A stretch of 64,000 nt of DNA from Microbacterium sp. LWS13-1.2. Its GTDB lineage: Bacteria > Actinomycetota > Actinomycetes > Actinomycetales > Microbacteriaceae. The stretch covers positions 124,001-188,000 of the forward strand of contig NZ_CP151632.1 in the NCBI RefSeq assembly GCF_040144835.1. The letters are read 5' to 3'. This document shows, in pieces, positions 52,593-61,638 of this stretch. The position numbers and the translations under genes were made by a program. The stretch's first letter is position 1; every line of letters starts with the position of its first letter. The notes beneath the pieces were generated by a model. It was given only the letters and a program-made list of their open reading frames with translations. It was not told the origin of the DNA and searched no databases.

Positions 52593-53591
52593 ATGATCGA
52601 GGACATGCTGGAGACATCGGCTCGCCTGCTCGAAGTGCTGTCGCTGCTCCAGCTCAAGCGCGACTGGACGAGCTCGGAGCTCGCCGCCCGGCTCGAGGTG
52701 AGCACGCGAACGGTGCGTTCCGACATCGGAAAGCTGCGATCGCTCGGATATCCCGTGGATGCTCGTCCCGGCGTCGCCGGCGGGTATCGGCTGGCCGCCG
52801 GGACCGCGATGCCGCCGTTGCTGCTCGACGACGACGAGGCCGTCGCGGTCGCGGTGGGACTGGGTGCGGTTGCGACCTGGAGGCTCGGCGTCGAAGAGAC
52901 ATCGTTGACCGCGCTCGCCAAGCTCGAGCAGGTGATGCCCTCACGCCTGCGTCGACGCGTCGACGCAGTCCGGGAGGCGACCAGCGTCATCCCGGGAACG
53001 GAACCGCGACTCGACCTCTCGGTGCTGAGCGCGGTCGCCTCCGCCATCCGCGGGCACGAACGGCTCCGATTCGGCTACACCACGCACGGCGGCAACGAAA
53101 GGGCGCGCCACACCGAGCCGCAACGGCTCGTGAGCTGGGGACCGGTCTGGTATCTGTTCGCGTGGGACCTCGAGCGCAACGACTGGCGGGTGTTCCGGGT
53201 CGATCGCATCGTTCCGCACCCGCCGACGGGCGTGCGATTCCGTCCACGCATGATCGCGGAGGAGGATCTGGTCCAGCACGTCGTCAGGCGCATCGTCCAG
53301 GCCAGCTGGCGCTACCGCGCGCGGGTATTGGTCCACGCTCCGGCCGCCACGGTCGTCGCGGCGCTTCGCATCCCGGTCGACGTCGAGGTGGTCGACGAGT
53401 CCACGTGCCGGGTCGAGCTGGGTTCGGATGACCCCGACGCGCTCGCACTGCGGATGGCGCAACTCGGTGCCGACATCGAGGTGATCGAGGGCGACGAGCT
53501 GAAGCTGGCGTTCGAGCGCCTCGCAGCGAGGTTCGGTCGCGCAGCCGGCAGCGCCTCGTCAGCCAGAACCTGCCTATCGGCGCGTATGTGA
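52593..53591 (+). CDS. WYL/YafY-type transcription regulator
   Basis: 332 residues. An N-terminal HTH (RLLEVLSLLQLKRDWTSSELAARLEVSTRTVRSDIGKLRSLGYPVDARPGVAGGYRLA) is followed by a WYL domain (LRFGYTTHGGNERARHTEPQRLVSWGPVWYLFAWDLERNDWRVFRVDRI) and a WCX-like C-terminal domain. WYL regulators sense small ligands, sometimes nucleic acids. Located head-to-head with the epoxide hydrolase. An alternative ATG at 52605 starts just at the HTH. Confidence 0.9.
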   Translation: MIEDMLETSARLLEVLSLLQLKRDWTSSELAARLEVSTRTVRSDIGKLRSLGYPVDARPGVAGGYRLAAGTAMPPLLLDDDEAVAVAVGLGAVATWRLGVEETSLTALAKLEQVMPSRLRRRVDAVREATSVIPGTEPRLDLSVLSAVASAIRGHERLRFGYTTHGGNERARHTEPQRLVSWGPVWYLFAWDLERNDWRVFRVDRIVPHPPTGVRFRPRMIAEEDLVQHVVRRIVQASWRYRARVLVHAPAATVVAALRIPVDVEVVDESTCRVELGSDDPDALALRMAQLGADIEVIEGDELKLAFERLAARFGRAAGSASSARTCLSARM

Positions 53592-53719
53592 GTGCTCCGA
53601 ACGGGGCCAGGTTCCTGCCGAATCCGGTCGCCCTCATCATCGTGAGTGTGCCACTCGTGTCTGCCGCTGGCTGGGCACTGGCGCGAATCATCACCGCGGC
53701 AAGGTCGGGCCGCGGTTGA
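53588..53719 (+). CDS. 43-residue membrane peptide coupled to the WYL gene
   Basis: A GTG overlaps the regulator's stop (GTGA) and opens a 43-residue frame with one hydrophobic helix (NPVALIIVSVPLVSAAGWALARII) and a basic tail. No ribosome site is needed if coupled. Too short for family recognition; the overlap and the single well-formed span are the support. Confidence 0.5.
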   Translation: MSAPNGARFLPNPVALIIVSVPLVSAAGWALARIITAARSGRG

Positions 53720-53906
53720 GCCTGGCGTGCCGACGGCGTGATCGCGGCCACATGCGCCGGATCGCTCGACGGCCCGGGATCTCCGCTCAGCCCTAGTGGT
53801 GCGGTCGTCGCGGCCCTATTGTGACCATTGCGTCGGGCGTCTGGGCGCACTCCCACCCGTCGGAAGCGTCGCCCGCCGTTGCGGCGCCGCGTGATTGGAA
53901 GCCGCA

Positions 53907-54635
53907 ATGCCAGAGAGCACCCCGACCATCGTTCTCGTCCACGGCGCCTGGGCCGACTCCTCGAGTTGGAACGCCGTCATCCCCACGCTTCAGTCCGAGG
54001 GTTACACGGTATTCGCTCCACCCAACGAACTCCGCGGGCTCGCGAGCGACTCCGCCTACGTGGCCTCATTCCTCGCGCAGCGCACATCAGGTCCTGTCGT
54101 GCTCGTCGGTCACTCCTATGGTGGGGCCGTCATCACGAACGCAGGAGTAGCCGGCGATGTCCGCGCGCTGGTCTACGTCGACGCGTTCATCCCCGACGAG
54201 GGGGAGACGGTCCTGGGGATTCTGGAGGGATCCGGGTCGGCGCTCGCCGTGGCCGACCCGACGACGGTGCTCGACCTTGCGGGATACCCCGGCGCGCCCG
54301 AGGGCGCAGCGGATGCCTGGCTAAAGCCCGACGTTGTTCACGCCTCGTTCGCACAGGACCTGCCGGAGCGCGACCGGTGGCTCATCGTGGCGACCCAGCG
54401 TCCGGCATCCATCGTCGCCAATGTCACGCCCTCGGGCCCCGCGGCCTGGAAGTCGATCCCGAGCTGGGCGGTGCTCGGCACGGAAGACAAGGTCATCCCT
54501 ATCGAGACGAAGCGCCGGATGACTGCGCGAGCGGGCTCCACCGTGACCGAGGTCGAGGCCTCGCACGTCTCGATGATCTCGCACCCCCAGGCCACGCTCG
54601 ACGCGATTCACGCGGCGGTCGCCGCGGTGAGGTGA
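53907..54635 (+). CDS. Alpha/beta hydrolase
   Basis: 242 residues starting MPESTPTIVLVHGAWADSSSWNAVI. The HGAW oxyanion region is clear and VVLVGHSYGGAVI gives a serine elbow GHSYGG. The C-terminal part (VTEVEASHVSMISHPQATLDAIHAAV) carries the catalytic His. Substrate unknown, likely an ester. It is a clear paralogue of the gene at 62637-63377. A TTG at 53895 is an upstream in-frame option. Confidence 0.88.
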   Translation: MPESTPTIVLVHGAWADSSSWNAVIPTLQSEGYTVFAPPNELRGLASDSAYVASFLAQRTSGPVVLVGHSYGGAVITNAGVAGDVRALVYVDAFIPDEGETVLGILEGSGSALAVADPTTVLDLAGYPGAPEGAADAWLKPDVVHASFAQDLPERDRWLIVATQRPASIVANVTPSGPAAWKSIPSWAVLGTEDKVIPIETKRRMTARAGSTVTEVEASHVSMISHPQATLDAIHAAVAAVR

Positions 54636-54677
54636 CCTTCGCCCGCAACTGCTCCTCCTTCGACAACGGCGCTGGGT

Positions 54678-55295
54678 TCACAGCCAGCCGTTGTCGGTCG
54701 CGATCCGGACGGCTTCTGCCCGCGAGCCCGCACCGAGCTTGCCGATGGCCGCCGACAGGTGGTTGCGCACGGTGCCCTCACTGAGGAACGTCGCCGCCGC
54801 GATCGCGGCCGATGACCCGCCCCCGGCGGCGGCTGCGAGGACCTCAGTCTCCCTCTCGGTGAGCGGGGAAGCTCCGATGCTTAGGCTGGCAGCGGCCAGC
54901 GTCGGATCGACCACTCGCAGTCCCGCGGAGACCCGCCGGATGGCATCCACCAGCCGGTCGGCCGAGGCGTCCTTCACCATGAAGCCGACGGCGCCGGCCT
55001 CCATGGCGCGCCGCAGATACCCGGGCCTGCCGAAGGTCGTCAAGACGATGACCTTCGCCGCGGGGTCGGCGGCCACGATCGCCGCGGTGGCGTCGATGCC
55101 GTCCTTGCAGTCGGCTGCACCGGGCATCTGCACGTCCATGAGTACGACGTCGGGATCGACTTCGGCGGCTCGGCGTACCGCTTCGGGCGCGCTGTTGGCC
55201 AGAGCGACGACCTCCAGGTCGCGCTCGGTGCGCAGCAGCGCGGCGAGGGCCTCGGCGATGATCGCCTGGTCGTCGGCGATGAGCACCCTGATCAT
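54678..55295 (-). CDS. LuxR/NarL-type response regulator
   Basis: 205 residues: a receiver domain (VLIADDQAIIAEALAALLRTERD, phospho-Asp in DPDVVLMDVQMPG) and a LuxR HTH (LTERETEVLAAAAGGGSSAAIAAATFLSEGTVRNHLSAAIGKLG). It is the output of the sensor kinase just upstream, whose stop overlaps its ATG. It probably controls the ABC exporter of the same operon. Confidence 0.93.
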   Translation of the reverse strand: MIRVLIADDQAIIAEALAALLRTERDLEVVALANSAPEAVRRAAEVDPDVVLMDVQMPGAADCKDGIDATAAIVAADPAAKVIVLTTFGRPGYLRRAMEAGAVGFMVKDASADRLVDAIRRVSAGLRVVDPTLAAASLSIGASPLTERETEVLAAAAGGGSSAAIAAATFLSEGTVRNHLSAAIGKLGAGSRAEAVRIATDNGWL

Positions 55296-56488
55296 GGCAC
55301 CCTCCGGTTCGGCTGGGGCGTTGGGGCGAAGTCGGCGCGTACGGACGTACCGCCGCCGGGGACGGCCGCTATCTCGAACACGCCGCCGGCGGCGGCGACG
55401 CGTTCGGCGAGTCCGGTCAGCCCGTGCCCTGACCGGCCCTTACCCGGCCCGACCCCGTCGTCGCGCACTTCGACGCTGTGCTCGTCGACGTCGATGATGC
55501 ACCACGTGGCCTCCGCGTGCCTGACGACGTTGGTGACGGACTCGCGGACCACGAACCCGAACAGCTCGCTGACCGCATCGGACAACGTCGGCAGCGCCAC
55601 CGGCGTTCGGGCTTCGATGCCCGCCGCCAGCAGCACCGAGCGCGCGCTGGCGATCTCGGTGGCGAGCCGGATCTCGGCCATTCCCGACACGGTGGCGCGG
55701 ACGTCGCTGAGAGCCTGGCGGGCGATCGCCTCGACGGCGGCCATCTCCTCCTTCGCCGCGGCGGGCTCCGTGTCGGCGAGGCGGGCCGCCAGCGACGACT
55801 TGATCGTGATGGCGGTGAGGGAGTGGCCGAGGATGTCGTGCAGGTCACGGCTGATACGGGCGCGTTCGGCGGCCACCGTGAGCAGCTCCACCCTGGCCTG
55901 GCTGCGCTCCAGCATGCGCCTGACCCGGCTGCTCTCCATCCAGCCTGCGATCCCGAGCCCCACGCCGATTGAGAGCGCGGCGATGAGGACCGGCATCCAC
56001 AGCTGGCCGAGCAGCCCGGCCAGGCTGAGAGCGAGCGCCCAGCCGATCAGGGCGAAGCGGGCCTGGTGCCACGGGATGAGGCTGGCCATCAAGATAGCGG
56101 GGTATGCCCCGAAGCTGGCGAACTCCCACCCCCACAGCAGCGCCCCGATGACTACGAAGCCGGTGAAGCCGGCGACGTAGGACCAACGGAGCCAGAGCGG
56201 GGCGTCGGCCGTCCACGCCGCGCCGACGTAGGCCACGGCGAAGACGACCAGATAGCTGGTCCGCAGGACGAGCCCGACCGGATCCACGCCGTCGGAGATG
56301 GTCGGGATCGCGAAGACCAGGAAGACGATGCCGGCCAGGTAGGTCAGGAACAGGTTCGGCCGCACCCGATGCCAGCGATACGGCAGGTCGGTCGGCCCGC
56401 CGGGGAGCGCCCACGGTGCGGCATCGGGATCGTCGCCCGGCCCGAAGGGCGCGGGCTGGAACAGGCCGTTGAGGACCGATCGAGCCAT
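55292..56488 (-). CDS. Two-component sensor histidine kinase (HisKA_3)
   Basis: 398 residues. Four to six N-terminal spans (FLTYLAGIVFLVFAIPTI, LVVFAVAYVGAAWTA and others) form a membrane sensor without a large outer domain. The phosphoacceptor helix is ISRDLHDILGHSLTAITIKSSLAARL (His in DLHD) and the ATPase domain ends in DDGVGPGKGRSGHGLTGLAERV. This is the NarX/LiaS-type kinase that pairs with LuxR regulators, and its partner overlaps its stop. It lies 15 bases after the ABC permease. Confidence 0.93.
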   Translation of the reverse strand: MARSVLNGLFQPAPFGPGDDPDAAPWALPGGPTDLPYRWHRVRPNLFLTYLAGIVFLVFAIPTISDGVDPVGLVLRTSYLVVFAVAYVGAAWTADAPLWLRWSYVAGFTGFVVIGALLWGWEFASFGAYPAILMASLIPWHQARFALIGWALALSLAGLLGQLWMPVLIAALSIGVGLGIAGWMESSRVRRMLERSQARVELLTVAAERARISRDLHDILGHSLTAITIKSSLAARLADTEPAAAKEEMAAVEAIARQALSDVRATVSGMAEIRLATEIASARSVLLAAGIEARTPVALPTLSDAVSELFGFVVRESVTNVVRHAEATWCIIDVDEHSVEVRDDGVGPGKGRSGHGLTGLAERVAAAGGVFEIAAVPGGGTSVRADFAPTPQPNRRVP

Positions 56489-56503
56489 GGCGCCTCCTCG
56501 TGC

Positions 56504-57292
56504 TCAGCGCTTGCTGGTGGCCGCGGCTCGACGATAGCCGAGTGCACCGAGGACTGTCAGGACGATCGACCATGCCAGCAGCACCCAGATCGCTCCCCAG
56601 GGGAACTCCGCGTTCGGCAGGAAGGGGAAGCGGCCGAGCTCACCCAGCCAGTAGGTGGGCAGGGCGGGCGCCACCGCCTCCATGACCGGCGGCATGGTGT
56701 CCACCGGGAACCACAGGCCGCCGAGCAGCGAAAGGGCGAGGAGCAGCATGGTCGTCACGCCCTGGACCGCCTCCGCCTTGACCCACACCCCGACGACCAT
56801 GCCGAGCACCGTCATCGGCAGGAGACCGATCCAGATCAGGCCCAGCGAAGCAAGACACTGGCCAGCGGTGGCGGTGACCCCGCCGAGCAATGCGCCGGCC
56901 ACGAAGACGAGCAGCAGCGCCGGAAGGACGAGGAGCATGGTCACGGCCGCACGCGCCCACAGGAAGAACCGTGGCGGGACGCTCGTGATCATCAGCTGCC
57001 GGAACCAGCCGGACCGACGCTCGAGCGCGAGCTGGGCGCCCCCGCTCATCGCGGCGCCGAGGCTGCCGTATGCGGCCATCGAGACCATGATCATCGCCGA
57101 GGCGAGCCCGGCGTCGGACTCGCCGCCGTAGATGGCGGAGAACACGAGATACAGCGTGACCGGCATGATGACGGTGAAAACCACGAAGCTGACGTTCTTC
57201 GCTGTGAGCAGCGCACTATGCACCGCGTAGTGCAGTGCCGGTGGCAGCCCACCCGATCGGGGCGTCGGGCGCTGGTCGGTGAGAGTGGTCAT
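56504..57292 (-). CDS. ABC-2 type permease
   Basis: 262 residues with six spans (for example SVVFTVIMPVTLYLVFSAIY, AVTMLLVLPALLLVFVAGALLGG, MTVLGMVVGVWV, IWVLLAWSIVLTVLGALGY). Matches the DrrB/ABC-2 export fold. The ATG overlaps the ATPase stop (ATGA), and the kinase follows. Cargo unknown; DrrAB-like exporters often move drugs or peptides. Confidence 0.9.
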   Translation of the reverse strand: MTTLTDQRPTPRSGGLPPALHYAVHSALLTAKNVSFVVFTVIMPVTLYLVFSAIYGGESDAGLASAMIMVSMAAYGSLGAAMSGGAQLALERRSGWFRQLMITSVPPRFFLWARAAVTMLLVLPALLLVFVAGALLGGVTATAGQCLASLGLIWIGLLPMTVLGMVVGVWVKAEAVQGVTTMLLLALSLLGGLWFPVDTMPPVMEAVAPALPTYWLGELGRFPFLPNAEFPWGAIWVLLAWSIVLTVLGALGYRRAAATSKR

Positions 57293-58251
57293 GAGAGTGC
57301 TCCTTGCGTGGCGTCGGGGAGGGTGGTGAGCGAGAGGAAGGCATCCTCGAGCGTGGCGGCGGTGACCTCGAGGTCGCGGGCACGATGATCGCGGAGGGCG
57401 CGCAGGGTGCGATCCGAGTCCGTGGTGTGCAGGTGCCAACGGGCGCCGACCCGCACGATCGCCACGACGCCGGGCAGCGCGCGCAGGACAGCCGAGTCGA
57501 TACCGGCGGCGGCGAGCGTGATGGTGCGCCCGGCGACGCGCGACCGGATCTGGTCACCTGTCCCCTCGGCCACGACCCGGCCCTCGGCGAGCACGACGAT
57601 GTGGTGAGCGAAGTCGTCGGCTTCGTCGAGGTAGTGGGTGGTGAACAGGACCGTCCGCCCGGCGTCGGCGAACTCGCGCATCGAACGCCAGAAGTTGCGG
57701 CGTGCTTCGACATCCATCCCGACGGTGGGCTCGTCGAGGATCAGCAGGTCGGGGTCGGGCAGCAGTGCCAGCGCGTAGCGCAGTCGCTGAGCCTGGCCGC
57801 CGGAGAGCCGGTCCGTCCGCGTCTTGAGAAATCCGCCGAGGTCGGCCCGATCGACGACCTCGCCCACGGCGAGCGGCTGGGCGTGCAGACCGGACATCAG
57901 CTCGAGGACGTCGATCACCCGGGTGTCGGCGAGCAGCGCGCCGGCCTGGAGCATCGCCCCGACATGACCCGAACGAACCGCAGCGATCGGGTCGCGGCCG
58001 AAGACCGTGGCGGATCCGGCGTCGGGTCTCGCCAAACCGAGGATCAGCTCGGTCGTGGTGGATTTGCCGGCGCCGTTGGGGCCGAGGAGGGCGACGATCT
58101 CACCGCGCTCGACGCGCAGGGTGAGTTCGTCTACCGCCCGCACGGCCGCGTACGACTTCGTCAGTCTCGTCAGCTCGACGGCAGCGACGTGGTCGTGCGC
58201 ACCGGCCGCTGCGCGGGGCGGGGCCGGATGGGTGAGGTGCATCTCGTTCAT
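57289..58251 (-). CDS. ABC transporter ATP-binding protein (DrrA-type)
   Basis: 320 residues. Walker A GPNGAGKSTTTELILGL, signature LSGGQAQRLRYALALL, Walker B LLILDEPTVGMD, switch His in TTHYLDEAD. The C-terminal ~95 residues are a regulatory tail of DrrA-type ATPases. First gene of the four-gene ABC/two-component operon read on the minus strand. It is divergent from the hemerythrin gene across 225 bases. Confidence 0.93.
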   Translation of the reverse strand: MNEMHLTHPAPPRAAAGAHDHVAAVELTRLTKSYAAVRAVDELTLRVERGEIVALLGPNGAGKSTTTELILGLARPDAGSATVFGRDPIAAVRSGHVGAMLQAGALLADTRVIDVLELMSGLHAQPLAVGEVVDRADLGGFLKTRTDRLSGGQAQRLRYALALLPDPDLLILDEPTVGMDVEARRNFWRSMREFADAGRTVLFTTHYLDEADDFAHHIVVLAEGRVVAEGTGDQIRSRVAGRTITLAAAGIDSAVLRALPGVVAIVRVGARWHLHTTDSDRTLRALRDHRARDLEVTAATLEDAFLSLTTLPDATQGALS

Positions 58252-58292
58252 GTCACCAGCCTTGCCCTGGCCGTGTCCCCGTGCCTCGGCCT

Positions 58293-58324
58293 GGTGTCAC
58301 GACCTCACGATGACATCTGTCACC
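58293..58324. promoter_or_regulatory. Imperfect dyad between the ABC operon and hemerythrin gene
   Basis: GGTGTCA (58293-58299) and TGTCACC (58318-58324) form a nearly perfect inverted pair in the 225-base divergent gap, a possible operator for the response regulator. Seen by eye; no evidence of binding. Confidence 0.3.
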
Positions 58325-58476
58325 GAGCCAGCGCCTGATAAGCCCGTCGGGCCGGATGCCGCATGCGATCGCCTCGGGGTGATGTGCTGGGCCGCCGGCG
58401 GGTGTATCGTGCGGCTGTCTGCGCCCCTCGTTGCTGGCGAGCCCCGGCGTCGGCGGGGGACAACTGGGGGTACGAC

Positions 58477-59211
58477 ATGGCTGCCAAACTGCCGTCGTCA
58501 GGAGCGTTGCCTGAGGGGCAGCACGCGGGCTGTGACACGTCGGGCCTGATCCTCGTGCACCGCATCCTGCGCTGGCTCTATCGAGAGCTGCCGCTGCTGA
58601 TCCGCGAGGTGGATGCCGGGGATGTCGAACGTGCGGCGATCGTCGGCCGGTACGCGCATCTCGATTTCTACGCGCTGCACATGCATCACGAGACCGAGGA
58701 CATCGCGTTGTGGGACCGGCTCACGACGCGGGATCCGGGGTGCACGCTGCATGTCGACCAGATGCGCGCCCAGCACGCCGAGGTCGCCGCGCAGCTCGCC
58801 CGCATCGAGCCGCAGCTGGCGCCCTGGGTCGCCACCGCCGATCCCGGTCTTCGGGACGCGTTCGCTGGTGACATCGAGACGCTGCGCGACACTCTGGGGG
58901 CGCATCTCCAGCAGGAGGAGGACGACATCATGCCGGTCGCCGGGGCCGTGATGTCGCAGCAGGAGTGGGATTGGATGGAGAAGCACACGCGCGAGACGCT
59001 GTCCGCCCACCGCAAGGAGCTCGGCAAGGACGTCATGGCGCTGCAGGTCGGGCTGCTGATCGCGAGCGTGCCGGAGGGCGAGCGCGAGGAGTGGATGCGG
59101 GAGAACATCCCCGCGCCGATCCGGCTTCTGTATCTCCTGCTGATGAAGCGCAAGTACGAGCAGGCGATGCGGGAGCTGTATCCCGACCGCCCGGTGCCCG
59201 AGATGGTGTGA
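58477..59211 (+). CDS. Hemerythrin-domain protein
   Basis: 244 residues. The metal motifs are present: HLDFYALHMHHETEDIALW (H-x3-E) near residue 65 and HLQQEEDDIMP further on, with a late HTRETLSAHRKEL. Hemerythrin-like proteins bind a diiron centre and sense or carry oxygen or act in redox stress. Start at ATG 58477; GGGGG lies 8 bases upstream. Its stop overlaps the next gene's GTG (GTGA). Confidence 0.88.
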   Translation: MAAKLPSSGALPEGQHAGCDTSGLILVHRILRWLYRELPLLIREVDAGDVERAAIVGRYAHLDFYALHMHHETEDIALWDRLTTRDPGCTLHVDQMRAQHAEVAAQLARIEPQLAPWVATADPGLRDAFAGDIETLRDTLGAHLQQEEDDIMPVAGAVMSQQEWDWMEKHTRETLSAHRKELGKDVMALQVGLLIASVPEGEREEWMRENIPAPIRLLYLLLMKRKYEQAMRELYPDRPVPEMV

Positions 59212-59747
59212 CGACCATGTGGCGGCGCGTGAGCCTGGACGTGCGGCTCTCTCATCCTCCCGCGCGGGTGTTTCCGTACCTTGCCGATCCGGCGCGCTGG
59301 CCGGAGTTCGCACCGGCAGTGGAGTTCCGACAGCGGATCGGCGAGGGACTGCCGGAGATAGGGAGCCGCTGGTGGGCGGTCGATCGCATCCTCGGTCCCT
59401 TCAAGGTGCGCTTCGCCGACGTGCTCGAGGTCATCGAGCCCGAACACCGCGTGGTCTGGCACTCCACGTCGCCGTGGAACTCGCGGGTCGAGTACGTGTG
59501 CGTGCCAGAAGGCGAAGGCACGCGCGTTCTCGCCGACTACGCGGGCGACGTCGCGGGCTGGTTGCGTCTGGTGGCTCTGCTGCCGACCTTCGTCCTCAGG
59601 CGGATCCTGCTGCGGGACTTCCGCGGGCTGACGCGGGTGCTCGAGGCGGAAGACCGTCGCCTCACCGGCCCGCGCACCCCCGAGCGATCTCTTGCCTGGG
59701 GCCGGGTGCCCGCCGGGATCAGCTCAGCGGGGCGACATCCAGCGTGA
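59208..59747 (+). CDS. SRPBCC (START-like) protein
   Basis: 179 residues from a GTG coupled to the hemerythrin stop; an ATG is available at 59217. The fold is shown by LDVRLSHPPARVFPYLADPARWPEFAPAVEF and FADVLEVIEPEHRVVWHSTSPWNSRVEYV. Family members bind lipids, polyketides or hydrophobic ligands. It pairs with the hemerythrin gene and overlaps the 3' end of the convergent reductase gene by 29 bases. Confidence 0.88.
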   Translation: MTTMWRRVSLDVRLSHPPARVFPYLADPARWPEFAPAVEFRQRIGEGLPEIGSRWWAVDRILGPFKVRFADVLEVIEPEHRVVWHSTSPWNSRVEYVCVPEGEGTRVLADYAGDVAGWLRLVALLPTFVLRRILLRDFRGLTRVLEAEDRRLTGPRTPERSLAWGRVPAGISSAGRHPA

Positions 59748-60918
59748 ATCGGTGAGCCCGCAACCGATCCGCCAGCCTCTCGCCCATGGCGACCATCGGC
59801 GTCAGCACGCCGGCGCGATCCGGGAGTTCGTCGAGCGCGAGGCTGAGCGCCGCCTCTGCCAGCATGATGCCGGTCCCGCCGTAGCCGGGATCAAACGGGG
59901 CCGCGACGCGGGCGCGCACCGGCTCGCCTTCGACGGGGTAGACGTCGACATCGAGGGCGAAGCGGCCCTGCTCGACGGCATTCCCACCCGGACCGGTGCC
60001 CGGTGCCGGAAGCACGCGATCGAGGATCGCCCGGGTCGGCGCGAACGACATGGCGCCCACGAACGCCGCCGTCCCGAGAACGAGCGCCCCCGCCGCAGCA
60101 AAGCCGGCGACGCCACGACCCGTCGTCACGACTTCGCGATACCGCATGAGCTGGCCGTAGCTCCAGCCCGTCAGGTAGTTGCTGCGCTGGACGATCTGCT
60201 GGTTGTAGGCGCCCATGACGAACGGCGCCTGCCACGTGCCGCGTTCCTTGCCCCACCCGTTGCCTGCGTGACCCGGCAGGCGGACGGTCGGACCGGGGGT
60301 GAGGGCGTAGGGGTTCGCGATGAGGCGCCGGACGGAGGCATCCGTCTTCGCCTCTCTCATCTGCTGACGAAGCGAGTCGATCGTCCCGCCGCTGATGCCG
60401 CCGCGCAGCGACCGCACCCGCAGCGTGGCAGCGACGATCGGCACACCGCCGACGGCTGCATGGGCGAGGCCGACGCCGAGGTCGGAGGGGATCGAGTCGA
60501 AGCCGCACGAATGGACGATCCTCGCGCCGCTCTTCTGCGCGACGTCGTGGTTGCGCTGGATGCTGCGCGCGACGAAGATGCTCTCGCCCGACAGGTCCGC
60601 GTACGAGGTGCCCGCCCGAGCGCATGCGGCGGCGACCTCCGTGCCGTAGCGCAGGTAGGGTCCGACCGTCGTCGCGACGACGGATGTCGACGCTGCCAGC
60701 CGAGCGACCGCGGTCTCGTCCGTCGTGTCCACCTCGATGATCGGCCAGTCGACGCCCAGTTCACGGCGAACGTCTTCCAGGCGGGAGCGCGATCGGCCGG
60801 CGAGTGCGACCCGCACGCCATCGGGCGCCGATCCTGCCAGGTGCCGCGCCACGAACCTGCCGACGAAACCCGTGGCACCGAGCAGGACGATGTCGTAGTC
60901 GCGGACGTTCTCGCTCAT
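59719..60918 (-). CDS. Saccharopine dehydrogenase-like oxidoreductase
   Basis: 399 residues. The NAD(P)-binding N-terminus is clear: YDIVLLGATGFVGRFVARHLAG and VALAGRSRSRLEDV, then DLSGESIF, SCGFDSIPSDLGVGLAHAAV. Matches the saccharopine dehydrogenase-like/trans-acting enoyl reductase group found in Actinobacteria, e.g. in mycobacterial lipid metabolism. The substrate is not known. Start at ATG 60918 rather than an upstream extension. Its end overlaps the SRPBCC gene by 29 bases. Confidence 0.88.
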   Translation of the reverse strand: MSENVRDYDIVLLGATGFVGRFVARHLAGSAPDGVRVALAGRSRSRLEDVRRELGVDWPIIEVDTTDETAVARLAASTSVVATTVGPYLRYGTEVAAACARAGTSYADLSGESIFVARSIQRNHDVAQKSGARIVHSCGFDSIPSDLGVGLAHAAVGGVPIVAATLRVRSLRGGISGGTIDSLRQQMREAKTDASVRRLIANPYALTPGPTVRLPGHAGNGWGKERGTWQAPFVMGAYNQQIVQRSNYLTGWSYGQLMRYREVVTTGRGVAGFAAAGALVLGTAAFVGAMSFAPTRAILDRVLPAPGTGPGGNAVEQGRFALDVDVYPVEGEPVRARVAAPFDPGYGGTGIMLAEAALSLALDELPDRAGVLTPMVAMGERLADRLRAHRFTLDVAPLS

Positions 60919-61023
60919 GTGACGCGAGCCTAGGTGCGCGAGGCCGGCGCCGACACCGGGTTGCGCACGACGGACCGACCGCCTAGGACGGCGCAACGGG
61001 ATGCCGTGCCGTGCGACGGGGCC

Positions 61024-61545
61024 TCACGAACCGAAGCGGGCAACCAGCCGGATCAGCGTCGGCAGCCCTCGAGAAGTCGCCCGCTTTCCGGTGAGGTTCT
61101 CGAGCACGGGGGTCGCGTGGCCTTCGCCCTCGACCTCGTTGCGGACGAGAGCCCACCGCTGCCCGGCGTCGACGATGGAGCAGCGATACTCCGCCGCGAG
61201 GCTCGCCACGCGTGCATCGTGCGGGTCGATGCGGGTGCCGCTGTGCAGCGTGAACTCGAATCGGCGCGGTTCCGGCGTGCCGCCGTGCTCGTCGACGACC
61301 GCTCCCAGTTCGGACAGCGGGATCCAGAGAATCTCCCGCGCATGGCCCGACCGCGCCGCGACCGCGTCCGCCGCCTGTTCGACCACCGACGCCGGCTCGT
61401 CGGAGTCGAACAGGATGGTGCCGTTGCTCTGGAAGGTCTGGACGCCGGGGCATCCGGCGTCGGCGAACCCCGCCACGATGTCGCTCGTCGAGGGATGGCC
61501 ACGCTGACCCTGATTGACGTTCCGCATGAAGGCGACGCACCGCAT
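61024..61545 (-). CDS. DUF1697 family protein
   Basis: 173 residues, the usual length. The N-terminus MRCVAFMRNVNQGQRGHPSTSDIVAGFADAGCPGVQTFQSNGTILFDS has the DUF1697 landmarks (xxLRNVNVG-like and QSGN-like pattern, here QSNG). The C-terminus ends in TGKRATSRGLPTLIRLVARF, matching the family's TxRN-like motif. No function is known for the family. It stands alone with small gaps on either side. Confidence 0.85.
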   Translation of the reverse strand: MRCVAFMRNVNQGQRGHPSTSDIVAGFADAGCPGVQTFQSNGTILFDSDEPASVVEQAADAVAARSGHAREILWIPLSELGAVVDEHGGTPEPRRFEFTLHSGTRIDPHDARVASLAAEYRCSIVDAGQRWALVRNEVEGEGHATPVLENLTGKRATSRGLPTLIRLVARFGS

Positions 61546-61638
61546 GCCCCGAGCGTAGAACCCCCGCCGCGCCGTCGTCGGCCGCACTCCCGCCGACGGC
61601 GAAGTCGGAACTGAGAAACGGCCGGAGTGCCGCGCGGT

